Shown piece after piece: positions 1 through 6,669 of a stretch of 64,000 nt of DNA. The stretch lies in contig JBNAVN010000006.1 in NCBI GenBank assembly GCA_049700315.1, positions 10,001-74,000 of the forward strand, written 5' to 3'. The DNA is from JAOAFX01 sp049700315 (GTDB lineage: Bacteria > Hydrothermota > Tepidihabitantia > SM23-42 > JAOAFX01). The notes beneath the pieces were generated by a model. That model had not been told where the DNA came from. It saw nothing but the letters and a program-made list of their open reading frames with translations, and did not search any database. Within the stretch, counting starts at the first letter, position 1. Every line of letters begins with the position of its first letter. The translations under genes and the position numbers were made by a program.

Positions 1-253
1 CCCCGCGCACCAGAACAATAGAATGCTCCTGCAGGTTATGCCCTTCACCTGGGATATAGGCAGTTACCTCATAGCCATTTGTCATTCTTACCTTACAGAC
101 TTTTCTCAAGGCAGAATTAGGTTTTTTAGGGGTGGTTGTATAAACCCTGGTACACACACCCCTTTTCTGGGGATTGCCGGTCAATGCCGGTGCCCGACTT
201 TTCTTTGCAACTTTGCTACGACCAAACTTAACAAGTTGATTTATTGTTGGCAT
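1..253 (-). CDS. rpsL: 30S ribosomal protein S12 (5' part; gene runs off the window)
   Basis: Reading the minus strand from the ATG at 253-251 gives MPTINQLVKFGR..., followed by the invariant TTTPKKPNSALRKVCKVR core and the EGHNLQEHSIVLVRG segment, which is unmistakably S12. S12 sits in the decoding centre of the 30S subunit; the Lys of the KKPNSALRK loop is the classical streptomycin-resistance position and is wild type. Only about 84 codons are present; the 3' third lies outside the window. A strong Shine-Dalgarno (AAAGGAGG) precedes the ATG, and a consensus promoter lies about 25 bp upstream. The str operon (rpsG, fusA, tuf) would be expected beyond the window edge; that is inference. Confidence 0.97.
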   Translation of the reverse strand, partial: MPTINQLVKFGRSKVAKKSRAPALTGNPQKRGVCTRVYTTTPKKPNSALRKVCKVRMTNGYEVTAYIPGEGHNLQEHSIVLVRG

Positions 254-276
254 TAGCCTCCTTTCTGCAAACTGTA

Positions 277-304
277 ATTATAACCAAAAAAATCCTATTG
301 TCAA
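277..304 (-). promoter_or_regulatory. Sigma-70-type promoter of rpsL
   Basis: On the minus strand TTGACA (304-299) and TATAAT (282-277) are both perfect and are separated by 16 bp. The Shine-Dalgarno and start of rpsL follow directly. Confidence 0.85.
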
Positions 305-343
305 CCTGCTCTGTAATTGTCGTGATGTCAGTTTTGCCTTATT

Positions 344-1324
344 TTATCTGAAAGTTAATCCTATGATTCCATTATGGGTTTTGTAGTGCGGCACTAAATT
401 ATAGTCGTAGTGCAGATAGAATATTCCTAACTTAAAAGTAAATCCTGCTATGGCTCGGTAACTGTTCTGGGCGACCAATTCAATATCTACCTCATCCGCG
501 ACTTTAATATTGGTTCCAGGATTCAGGGTATCGGGAATTTCGTATTCAAAGTCGTATTTGAAATAAACTTTGGTTCCTTCAAAACCAAACCCGATCATTG
601 GTTCAAATGCAACCAAATTCTTTGAAATGATCATTTGCAGGTTCCAGGTATGGCTGTTTACGATCTGATAACCGGTCGAATCTTCTATACCAAAATCCTG
701 AATCGCACCACCAATTGCAATATCAACTGGTAGAGGCACCGTTTTCATAAATGGTAGACTGTTCAAATGCTGTTTGAGTCCAAGACCGAGGAAATTTACT
801 CTTGAGCCTTTGAAAGTAAATGGAACATAGCGGATAATCAATTCTGAACCCATGATGATTCCCACATTTAATTGAGGCATTGCCAGGGGAACACCAGAAA
901 GATTGAAACCACCAGGAATATACGGTGGTATGCCAACTGCATTTCCTGTAACCGGTACATTGGTCCTGTCTTTTGGTCCAAAAATGGAACTCACGCTATC
1001 CAGGGTTAAAGAATCGTAGTCAAGTTTGTTGTTTGAAAGAGAGCAGGTTAATACCTCAGCATCAAAATATTTGGCGAATTCCGGAACCTGAATATACATT
1101 ACCCGGACACCCAAATCAAACCCCAGGGTTTTATGACTGTGCGCTGAATGGAAAAGACCAGTAGAAATTCCCGTGCCAAAGGATGTAATCAATGGCTGGG
1201 TATAACCTTCAAGCAGATTTTCACTCACCTTTTTTATCTTTTCTGCCAGATGCTCAGTGTTTTCCTGACACATAAGCGGCAAAGAGATGAATAAGATCAA
1301 CAAAATTATTTTTATTGGTTTCAT
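344..1324 (-). CDS. Exported outer-membrane-like protein (resembles DUF6588)
   Basis: The 326-residue product starts with a Sec signal peptide (two Lys, then a hydrophobic run to about residue 19). The rest is rich in alternating beta-type segments and ends in a short strand finishing in Phe-Arg (GIIGLTFR), as expected for an outer-membrane barrel. The order of segments (a 'FGTGISTGLFHSAHSHKTLG' opening, then 'FDLGVRVMY', then paired glycine-rich strands) reminds me of DUF6588 proteins of Bacteroidota-like bacteria; I could not search this. It stands alone between rpsL and tRNA-Asp. Its promoter ends only 5 nt before the ATG, so the mRNA is probably leaderless and there is no Shine-Dalgarno. 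Function unknown. Confidence 0.75.
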   Translation of the reverse strand: MKPIKIILLILFISLPLMCQENTEHLAEKIKKVSENLLEGYTQPLITSFGTGISTGLFHSAHSHKTLGFDLGVRVMYIQVPEFAKYFDAEVLTCSLSNNKLDYDSLTLDSVSSIFGPKDRTNVPVTGNAVGIPPYIPGGFNLSGVPLAMPQLNVGIIMGSELIIRYVPFTFKGSRVNFLGLGLKQHLNSLPFMKTVPLPVDIAIGGAIQDFGIEDSTGYQIVNSHTWNLQMIISKNLVAFEPMIGFGFEGTKVYFKYDFEYEIPDTLNPGTNIKVADEVDIELVAQNSYRAIAGFTFKLGIFYLHYDYNLVPHYKTHNGIIGLTFR

Positions 1325-1329
1325 AGTTC

Positions 1330-1357
1330 ATTATATTTATAACTTGCTACTTGTCAA
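1330..1357 (-). promoter_or_regulatory. Promoter of the 344-1324 gene, leaderless arrangement
   Basis: Minus-strand TTGACA (1357-1352), 16 bp, TATAAT (1335-1330), then 5 nt and the ATG. With a start site about 7 nt past the -10 box, transcription would begin at or next to the start codon. Confidence 0.8.
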
Positions 1358-1406
1358 GGGGTGGTGTGTAATCCAAGTCCCATCTGTGTAATCTTCTTTA
1401 AAAAAG

Positions 1407-1481
1407 CGGGGCCGACGAGACTTGAACTCGCGACCTCCTGCGTGACAGGCAGGCGTTCTAACCATGCTGAACTACGACCCC
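1407..1481 (-). tRNA. tRNA-Asp (GTC)
   Basis: The minus strand folds as a full cloverleaf. Acceptor strand GGGGTCG pairs with CGGCCCC (one G-U), discriminator G73, D-arm GTTC/GAAC, anticodon arm CCTGC-CTGTCAC-GCAGG with anticodon GTC, and T-arm starting GCGAGTTCAAGTCTCG. The CCA end is not encoded. A TATAAT box lies 18 nt upstream, with its -35 region inside the N gap. Confidence 0.95.
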
Positions 1482-1498
1482 GGAATATAAATTATTGT

Positions 1499-1504
1499 AT
1501 TATA
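1499..1504 (-). promoter_or_regulatory. -10 box of tRNA-Asp (its -35 is lost in the gap)
   Basis: TATAAT on the minus strand 18 nt before the tRNA. With the 16-bp spacing seen elsewhere, the -35 box would fall at 1521-1526, which is N. Confidence 0.55.
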
Positions 1505-1508
1505 TCAA

Positions 1509-1608
1509 NNNNNNNNNNNNNNNNNNNNNNNNNNNNNNNNNNNNNNNNNNNNNNNNNNNNNNNNNNNNNNNNNNNNNNNNNNNNNNNNNNNNNNNNNNNN
1601 NNNNNNNN
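1509..1608. other. Assembly gap (100 N)
   Basis: Exactly 100 N, the usual placeholder for a gap of unknown length. It borders a tandem repeat on its right, which may be why assembly failed. Confidence 0.99.
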
Positions 1609-1632
1609 AATGGTTAAATGGTTGAATGGTTC
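1609..1632. repeat. 8-bp tandem repeat at the gap edge
   Basis: Three uninterrupted copies of AATGGTT plus one variable base (A, G, C). The array begins at the first base after the N gap, so its true length is unknown. The rest of 1633-1679 shows no gene. Confidence 0.85.
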
Positions 1633-1679
1633 AACAATGTGAGCGTAACAAATCAAAATCATTGAACAATGTGCTGTGC

Positions 1680-3170
1680 CTAATATACAAATGAACTGCC
1701 ACCGATGAATTCTCTCAGGATTGAATTGGATGGTACATCCCTTTCATTTATATCGTGAAAGATTGCAAAATAATCCAGCAATCTGCGTGCCTCATAATAA
1801 AAAGGGTCATTCTTTCCTACCTTTTTGAGGAGTGGTACACAATATTTCTTCAAAACTGCAGATTCATAAATAAGTGCGGAATTAAACATTTCATCTGCTT
1901 CTTCCTGAAACGGATAGATATTCTGTTCTTCACCAGTTCTCACCCTTCCCCATTGTGTCAATACACCCTGGACTGTATAACCACGATAGTGCGTATCCCG
2001 GACAATTCTTCTCATCATTCTTGTGTCAGTCGTTGATATACGGTTATGGTCATCAATATTCAACTGTGTCAGGGCACTGATATAGATTTTGAATTTAATA
2101 TTTTTGGAAATGAGTGGGGTCAATTCTTCATTAAGACAATGTATACCTTCTACCATAACAATCCCATTTTCGGGCAGTTCAACCAGTTTTCCTTTTTCCC
2201 TTCTTCCTTTTATAAAATTGAATTTTGGGAACATTACCTTTTCACCCTTTATTATAGCAAGGAGATGCTTATTTAAAAGTGGTATATCTACTGCCCTGAT
2301 TGATTCAAAATCCAGTCTGCCAAATTTATCTTTTGGTGTCTTACTATGGGGAAGGAAATAATCATCAGTTGAGATCAAAATCGGTCTGTATCCATTGACC
2401 ATTAATTGCACTGAAAGCCGTTTTGTGAAAGTCGTCTTACCTGAACTGCTTGGACCTGCAATAAGAATTACGCGTTTTTTTTCTGAAGTTATTCTGTCTG
2501 CGATATATACAATTTTTTTCTCGTGAAGTGCTTCACTGACCCGGATAATATCTGAACCCTGACCATTTTTGATTGCCTGATTCAAATCTGCAACATCGGT
2601 GATTCCGAGAATTTGAACCCAATTCAAATATTCATTGAAAATTCTTGCTAATTTTGGCTGGGAAATGTATGGCGGTAGGGAATCAAGATTATTCCAGTTA
2701 GGAAAGACAATAATAAATCCCGGCGGAAAGTTTGTCAGATAGAATTTATCGACCATCTTGGTTCTTTCAAATGGTGGATTCGGATACATATCAAAAAATT
2801 TATCAAGTTTATAAATAGGAACTTTATCTATGTTTATGTTTTTTAGCAATTTCACCTTATCTTTTTGTTTGCAATGTTCAAAGATTTTAATTGCCTTTGT
2901 TCTTGGTAAGACCTTTCTTATGATGGGCAAGTCAGCCCTTATGATTTCCCGCATTTTGAGGTCAATTGCCATCAGGTCTTTATCTATCAGTTTTCTATTG
3001 AGTAGACAATAAAATCCCCGGCTTATTGAGTGTTCAATTCGTAAGGAAGTCTCTGGGAACAATTTTTTGACTGCAGCATAAAGAATAAAAGACAATGTTG
3101 CTTGGTAACTTCGCCATTGATTCAAACAATTTATCTCTTCAATACATTTCTTTTGATTTTCCATATTCAT
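1680..3170 (-). CDS. Uridine kinase-like nucleoside kinase with an N-terminal ThrRS-like domain
   Basis: The C-terminal half is a phosphoribulokinase/uridine kinase P-loop domain: Walker A GPSSSGKTTFTKRL near residue 238, DDYFLPHSKTP (the uridine-kinase YYxD-like substrate segment), and an MVEGIHCLNEELTP segment. The N-terminal half carries IEHSISRGFYCLL, reminiscent of the second additional domain of threonyl-tRNA synthetase; this fusion is common in proteins annotated as 'nucleoside kinase' in thermophiles and anaerobes. Expected reaction is NTP-dependent phosphorylation of uridine or a related nucleoside. It is translationally coupled to yggS (ATGA overlap); a second ATG six bases downstream has better Shine-Dalgarno spacing. 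Exact substrate is not determined by the sequence. Confidence 0.85.
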   Translation of the reverse strand: MNMENQKKCIEEINCLNQWRSYQATLSFILYAAVKKLFPETSLRIEHSISRGFYCLLNRKLIDKDLMAIDLKMREIIRADLPIIRKVLPRTKAIKIFEHCKQKDKVKLLKNINIDKVPIYKLDKFFDMYPNPPFERTKMVDKFYLTNFPPGFIIVFPNWNNLDSLPPYISQPKLARIFNEYLNWVQILGITDVADLNQAIKNGQGSDIIRVSEALHEKKIVYIADRITSEKKRVILIAGPSSSGKTTFTKRLSVQLMVNGYRPILISTDDYFLPHSKTPKDKFGRLDFESIRAVDIPLLNKHLLAIIKGEKVMFPKFNFIKGRREKGKLVELPENGIVMVEGIHCLNEELTPLISKNIKFKIYISALTQLNIDDHNRISTTDTRMMRRIVRDTHYRGYTVQGVLTQWGRVRTGEEQNIYPFQEEADEMFNSALIYESAVLKKYCVPLLKKVGKNDPFYYEARRLLDYFAIFHDINERDVPSNSILREFIGGSSFVY

Positions 3171-3844
3171 CCCCTTGATCCAAATATCGCAGTGCCAATG
3201 CGAATCATATTTGAACCTTCTTCAATTGCGACCTCAAAATCTGCTGTCATTCCCATTGACAAAATTGGAAATTCATGGTCAAATGCCTGTGCTAACTCAT
3301 CGCGCAAATCATGTAATAATCTAAAAGAATTCCTTGATGCTTCAGGGTTTGTGATTGCCCAGCCCGGACCAATGGTCATCAATCCCTGGATTCTGATCTT
3401 TTCAAAATTTTTCAATGACTCATAAAAAGCAAACAAATCATCAGGCTTTATCCCGAACTTTGTTGGTTCCTGGGAAGTGTTTACTTCAATCAGACAATCA
3501 ATAGTGCTTGTTGCCCGCTTATTAATTTCTTCGGCAAGTTTTATTGAATCAAGACTGTGAATTAAACTGAATATCTTCAATGCATCCTTTACTTTATTTG
3601 TTTGAAGATGACCTACCAGATGCCATTTTACACGATTGCCAATGATTGCAAATTTCTCCTTTGCTTCCTGAACCCGGTTTTCACCAATGATTTCAATCCC
3701 GCAATCAATCGCCTGGAGAATTATTTCTGGTGGCACTGTCTTTGTGACCGCGACGATTGTAATCTCTTCAGGATCCCGATTTACCTTTGATGCTGCCTTA
3801 GATATTCTTTCTTTTACTTGAAGGATATTATCCTTAATGTTCAT
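3167..3844 (-). CDS. yggS: YggS/PLPBP family pyridoxal-phosphate homeostasis protein
   Basis: At 225 residues it matches the family length. The PLP-binding lysine is in VAVTKTVPPE; GENRVQEAKEK, WHLVGHLQTNKV, IHSLDS, CLIEVNTSQEPTKFG, GLMTIGP and LSMGMTADFEVAIEEGSNMIRIGTAIFG are all diagnostic. The family is a fold-type III PLP carrier without known catalysis that affects B6 and amino-acid homeostasis. It is the first gene of a two-gene operon with the nucleoside kinase. The promoter -10 box ends 5 nt before the ATG, so the transcript should be leaderless; no Shine-Dalgarno is present. Confidence 0.95.
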   Translation of the reverse strand: MNIKDNILQVKERISKAASKVNRDPEEITIVAVTKTVPPEIILQAIDCGIEIIGENRVQEAKEKFAIIGNRVKWHLVGHLQTNKVKDALKIFSLIHSLDSIKLAEEINKRATSTIDCLIEVNTSQEPTKFGIKPDDLFAFYESLKNFEKIRIQGLMTIGPGWAITNPEASRNSFRLLHDLRDELAQAFDHEFPILSMGMTADFEVAIEEGSNMIRIGTAIFGSRG

Positions 3845-3849
3845 AATGA

Positions 3850-3877
3850 ATTATACAGAAACGAAAAACAATGTCAA
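3850..3877 (-). promoter_or_regulatory. Promoter of yggS, leaderless arrangement
   Basis: Minus-strand TTGACA (3877-3872), 16 bp, TATAAT (3855-3850), then 5 nt to the ATG. Confidence 0.8.
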
Positions 3878-3921
3878 TAAATGCATAATAAGAATCGCGG
3901 TTGGAATTTAATATTAAAATC

Positions 3922-3949
3922 TTGACTTCTGCAATTTAATAGATATAAT
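3922..3949 (+). promoter_or_regulatory. Promoter of the 3955 gene, leaderless arrangement
   Basis: TTGACT (3922-3927), 16 bp, TATAAT (3944-3949), then 5 nt to the ATG. Confidence 0.75.
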
Positions 3950-3954
3950 ATTTT

Positions 3955-4365
3955 ATGTTGATAATATTGATATTCCTACAACTAAATTCCGGCTATTTGA
4001 CCGTCCGGGCAGAAAAGGATGGACTGCCGGTATTTGTTGACGATGATTTTATCGGCAATACACCGGTCATTAAATATCCGCTCAAGCCTGATGAGTATGA
4101 TGTTGGATTTTTCCCTCAGGATTCTATTGAGACTGCTTCCTATCAATTCAAAAATGGTGATATTGGTGCACTATGGAGGATTGCGAAATATGGTGAAGGG
4201 ATTGTAAAGGTTAAGATAGAATCAAATAAAGAGACAATCGTTGAATTAAGTTATAATGCGGTCCGTTCTGCACCGGGCAAAGCAAAGGCAAAGGTATTCA
4301 GTTGCCTTGGTGGTTTTTTCATCTTGGGTATCCTCGCCACACTCGGATTTCAGGCAATCTTTTAG
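3955..4365 (+). CDS. Small membrane-anchored protein with a PEGA-like domain
   Basis: 136 residues. A short hydrophobic N-terminus (about residues 1-13) is followed by 'GYLTVRAEKDGLPVFVDDDF' and 'IGNTPVIKYPLKPDEYDVGF', the layout of a PEGA domain: a beta sandwich usually found on the outer face of membrane proteins. The last 25 residues form one hydrophobic helix. It has its own promoter and faces the 4397-5173 gene tail to tail. The promoter geometry fixes the ATG at 3955 and implies a leaderless mRNA. The function is unknown; PEGA is assigned from pattern only. Confidence 0.65.
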   Translation: MLIILIFLQLNSGYLTVRAEKDGLPVFVDDDFIGNTPVIKYPLKPDEYDVGFFPQDSIETASYQFKNGDIGALWRIAKYGEGIVKVKIESNKETIVELSYNAVRSAPGKAKAKVFSCLGGFFILGILATLGFQAIF

Positions 4366-4369
4366 CACC

Positions 4370-4396
4370 CTCTGCGATGCTTCTGCGGTCTCTGCG
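4370..4396. repeat. Three spaced copies of a CTCTGCG heptamer
   Basis: CTCTGCG at 4370, TTCTGCG at 4381 and CTCTGCG at 4390 lie in the 31-bp space between two convergent stop codons. This is a degenerate short repeat rather than a terminator. Confidence 0.5.
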
Positions 4397-5173
4397 TTAA
4401 TCTAATTTCACAAATATATCAATCAGATTTCCCTCCCTATCAAATATCCTGTGTTCATTCTTGTAAATTGCTTCGCTCTTTCCATCATCATACACTTTTA
4501 AATCAATCTTTCCGCGCTTGCACGAAAAACAAATTGGAAATAAATACTCCCAATTCTTGCTGGTCTTTAAATCAATAAAATAAAGATAATCCCACAATTT
4601 GTAATTATATGGCTTTTTGGCATGAAAGAGAATATATCTTCCATCTGGAGAGATCTCATAGTTCACAATACTTGTCCATTGTGTTAGATCAACCGTGCTC
4701 CTGGTTCCATCTTTGAGTATTATCATCTCAGGATTCACATTACTTCTTGAATTAACAAATAATATTATCCTGTCACCATATATTCTACTCAATTCAAACG
4801 AAAACTTTCGTGCACCACCCTGTGTTCTTGACCAGATTTTATTTCGCCTGGCATCATAAAGTGTCAATTGGGTGAATGTGCTGTCCTGGTTTGGAAAGTA
4901 TTCTTCTTCGTAAATAAAAAATCTTCTGTTATCCTGCGAAACCTTTGCTTTTTCTATGTGGTATCCACCAGTTTCCAATTTTTCATTATTATTTAGTATC
5001 CACTCATAAACAAGGCTATCATCCTGCGAAAACTTCAGTGTATCACCAGATTGAAAAATTAGGGCACCAGCAAATCCCAAATTCCAATCCGCCACACAGA
5101 CTGGCGGACCAAATCCCAAACAAATTCCAACAATTAAATAAACTTCTATACTACTTTTTTTGAATCTAATCAT
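4397..5173 (-). CDS. Exported hypothetical protein, possible beta-propeller fragment
   Basis: 258 residues with a hydrophobic export signal at about residues 9-28. Repeated blocks such as 'VSQDNRRFFIYEE', 'SFELSRIYGDRIILF' and 'EISPDGRYILFHAKKPY' resemble TolB/WD40-like propeller blades, but at most three or four blades fit, fewer than a closed propeller needs. It lies 65 bp downstream of the lipoprotein gene on the same strand and I see no separate promoter, so they may be co-transcribed. I do not recognise a specific family. Confidence 0.6.
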   Translation of the reverse strand: MIRFKKSSIEVYLIVGICLGFGPPVCVADWNLGFAGALIFQSGDTLKFSQDDSLVYEWILNNNEKLETGGYHIEKAKVSQDNRRFFIYEEEYFPNQDSTFTQLTLYDARRNKIWSRTQGGARKFSFELSRIYGDRIILFVNSRSNVNPEMIILKDGTRSTVDLTQWTSIVNYEISPDGRYILFHAKKPYNYKLWDYLYFIDLKTSKNWEYLFPICFSCKRGKIDLKVYDDGKSEAIYKNEHRIFDREGNLIDIFVKLD

Positions 5174-5220
5174 ATTTCATATTATGCTGAATTTATTTCA
5201 GTATCCCTTTATTATCTACC

Positions 5221-5250
5221 GACTACTGACTTACTGATTTACTGACTACT
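5221..5250. repeat. Degenerate 7-8 bp tandem repeat overlapping a gene end
   Basis: On the minus strand the block reads as successive AGTAGTC, AGTAAATC, AGTAAGTC and AGTAGTC units. It covers the last codons (Ser-Ser-Gln) and stop of the lipoprotein gene and continues into the spacer. Confidence 0.6.
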
Positions 5251-6168
5251 CTTCTGGGGTGCGGTCAGCGTAAACTTCGCATCTAAATATGCACCATCTG
5301 TATCTGTTGCCCGGACCGATACCTCAAAATTTGTTGCTTCTGCAACTTTTCCATAGATAATGCCTTTCTTCTTATCTATGAATATACCATACGGTGCATC
5401 CAATAGTGCAAAGGTTATTTCATCGCCATCTGGATCAACGATAGGCAGTTGATAATAAATACTTTCGGGTTTATATGGTATGGAATCTAATCCTTCTTTC
5501 AAAACCGGCGGTGAGTTTGCGATTTCAATATTAAGAACATACGGATTGGAAACAGTATCTTTATCAAAAGCGTATAATTCAGCAGTCAGGATGTCGCCTT
5601 TTTTTAATTTAAAATTCTTGATTTTTATTGATGTTGATGAATCTGCCATTCTTTTACTATTATTAAGTGTCCAGTAACATACCCATCTTAATGAGTCTCC
5701 GTCAGGGTCAAAGCCATCACCAATCACTGAAATTGAATCAGTGGATGTGAGAATGCTGTCCTGTGAAATTCTTGCTGAACGTATTTGCGGTGGTGCATTG
5801 GCAACAACAACGGTATCTGTTAGCACTCTTGTCCCTTCTAATTTTCCATCATCTGGCGTTACTTCTGCATATATTTTGTCACCTCTCTTGGCATCTTCAA
5901 CATAAAATTCAATGCCCTCGCCGGTTTTGACATCATTTTTGAACCAGTTGACAGTAAAATTTATGTCGTCACCTTCTTTATCTTCAGCAGTGATGCGCAG
6001 AATGATTCTTGAACCTAATGTCGGGTTGGTTGGGAGAATTGTTATTTGTTTGATCATTGGGGCCGTGTTGGTCCTGGGTTGTTCTTCCTTTTTCCCACCA
6101 CCGCAGACAATCATAGTTAATAGAACCAACAAACCCGGAAAATATCTATTCCATTTATTTATTTTCAA
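5239..6168 (-). CDS. Lipoprotein with Ig-like (cadherin/He_PIG-type) domains
   Basis: I place the start at a TTG (6168-6166), 5 nt after a GGAGG Shine-Dalgarno. An ATG four codons upstream is possible but lies on top of that Shine-Dalgarno. The N-terminus is a lipoprotein signal ending in LLTMIVCGGG, with Cys as the lipidated residue, followed by a Lys/Glu-rich linker. The remainder is three tandem Ig-like beta domains with the recurring DPDGD-type turn (EDKEGDD, FDPDGDS, VDPDGDE). The last one resembles a putative-Ig domain with the 'DGAYLDAKFTLT' ending. It is likely a surface or periplasmic protein; ligand unknown. Located downstream of the pilus operon but with its own promoter. Confidence 0.75.
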   Translation of the reverse strand: MKINKWNRYFPGLLVLLTMIVCGGGKKEEQPRTNTAPMIKQITILPTNPTLGSRIILRITAEDKEGDDINFTVNWFKNDVKTGEGIEFYVEDAKRGDKIYAEVTPDDGKLEGTRVLTDTVVVANAPPQIRSARISQDSILTSTDSISVIGDGFDPDGDSLRWVCYWTLNNSKRMADSSTSIKIKNFKLKKGDILTAELYAFDKDTVSNPYVLNIEIANSPPVLKEGLDSIPYKPESIYYQLPIVDPDGDEITFALLDAPYGIFIDKKKGIIYGKVAEATNFEVSVRATDTDGAYLDAKFTLTAPQKSSQ

Positions 6169-6192
6169 TTGGACCTCCATTGCTCATTGGAT

Positions 6193-6220
6193 ATTGTAAT
6201 CAGAATTCTTCGAAAGTCAA
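6193..6220 (-). promoter_or_regulatory. Promoter of the Ig-domain lipoprotein gene
   Basis: Minus-strand TTGACT (6220-6215), 16 bp, TACAAT (6198-6193). The transcript would have a leader of about 20 nt carrying GGAGG. Confidence 0.65.
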
Positions 6221-6222
6221 GG

Positions 6223-6272
6223 CCGGGGTCAGATCTTGTTCTCGTTTATCAAGACTCAAGAGCTGGCCCCGG
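6223..6272. repeat. Solo 50-bp inverted repeat (REP/MITE-like)
   Basis: Arms CCGGGGTCAGATCTTG (6223-6238) and the reverse complement of CCGGGGCCAGCTCTTG (6257-6272) match at 14 of 16 positions around an 18-nt loop. The GGGGTCAGATCTTG-type sequence resembles termini I have seen near Y1 transposases, but there is no transposase here. It lies between the lipoprotein promoter and the end of the pilus operon. Confidence 0.7.
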
Positions 6273-6285
6273 TGTAGGATGAAAT

Positions 6286-6657
6286 CTATTCTGTTATTGT
6301 ATCATCTCCTATTATGTAACCATCACTTGTATACTGGAGTTGTTTGAGCAACTTAATGGATTTTATGTAACGATACTTTCCTTTGCCAAAGAAACTGATT
6401 TCTACCTTGCAGGGTGGTTTTAGATTCTTAAATTCAATCGTTGTGCCAGATTTATCAGTTATTATTGTCCTGTTGGGGACAATCCGCATCCAGGCTTCTT
6501 CATAATTTATAGAATCACCCTTTATCTCAAGGATTGTTCCAGTATCCGAAGGCACCATCCAGTCAGCATTTTCCTCAAGGTATTGAAATTTATCAGTTCC
6601 TTGCTGTGCAATCAAAATTATAGGGATTACAACCAAAATTAGTTTTATCAATTTCAT
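6286..6657 (-). CDS. Small exported protein, last gene of the pilus operon
   Basis: 123 residues with a clear Sec signal peptide (about residues 1-17, cleavage after IAQQ or nearby). The mature part is mostly beta with one Cys (LKPPCKVEISFFGKGKYRYI) and no prepilin motif. It begins 12 nt after pilY1 and has a strong Shine-Dalgarno (AGGAGG), so it is surely co-transcribed. In Pseudomonas the genes after pilY1 are pilY2 and pilE; this one is at the pilY2-like position but I see no sequence likeness. A periplasmic helper of pilus assembly is a guess from position only. Confidence 0.65.
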   Translation of the reverse strand: MKLIKLILVVIPIILIAQQGTDKFQYLEENADWMVPSDTGTILEIKGDSINYEEAWMRIVPNRTIITDKSGTTIEFKNLKPPCKVEISFFGKGKYRYIKSIKLLKQLQYTSDGYIIGDDTITE

Positions 6658-6669
6658 TTTGGCCTCCTA

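Noticed and set aside
4370..4396. Terminator between the convergent genes at 4365 and 4397
   Set aside because: The CTCTGCG copies are direct repeats and do not pair into a stem.
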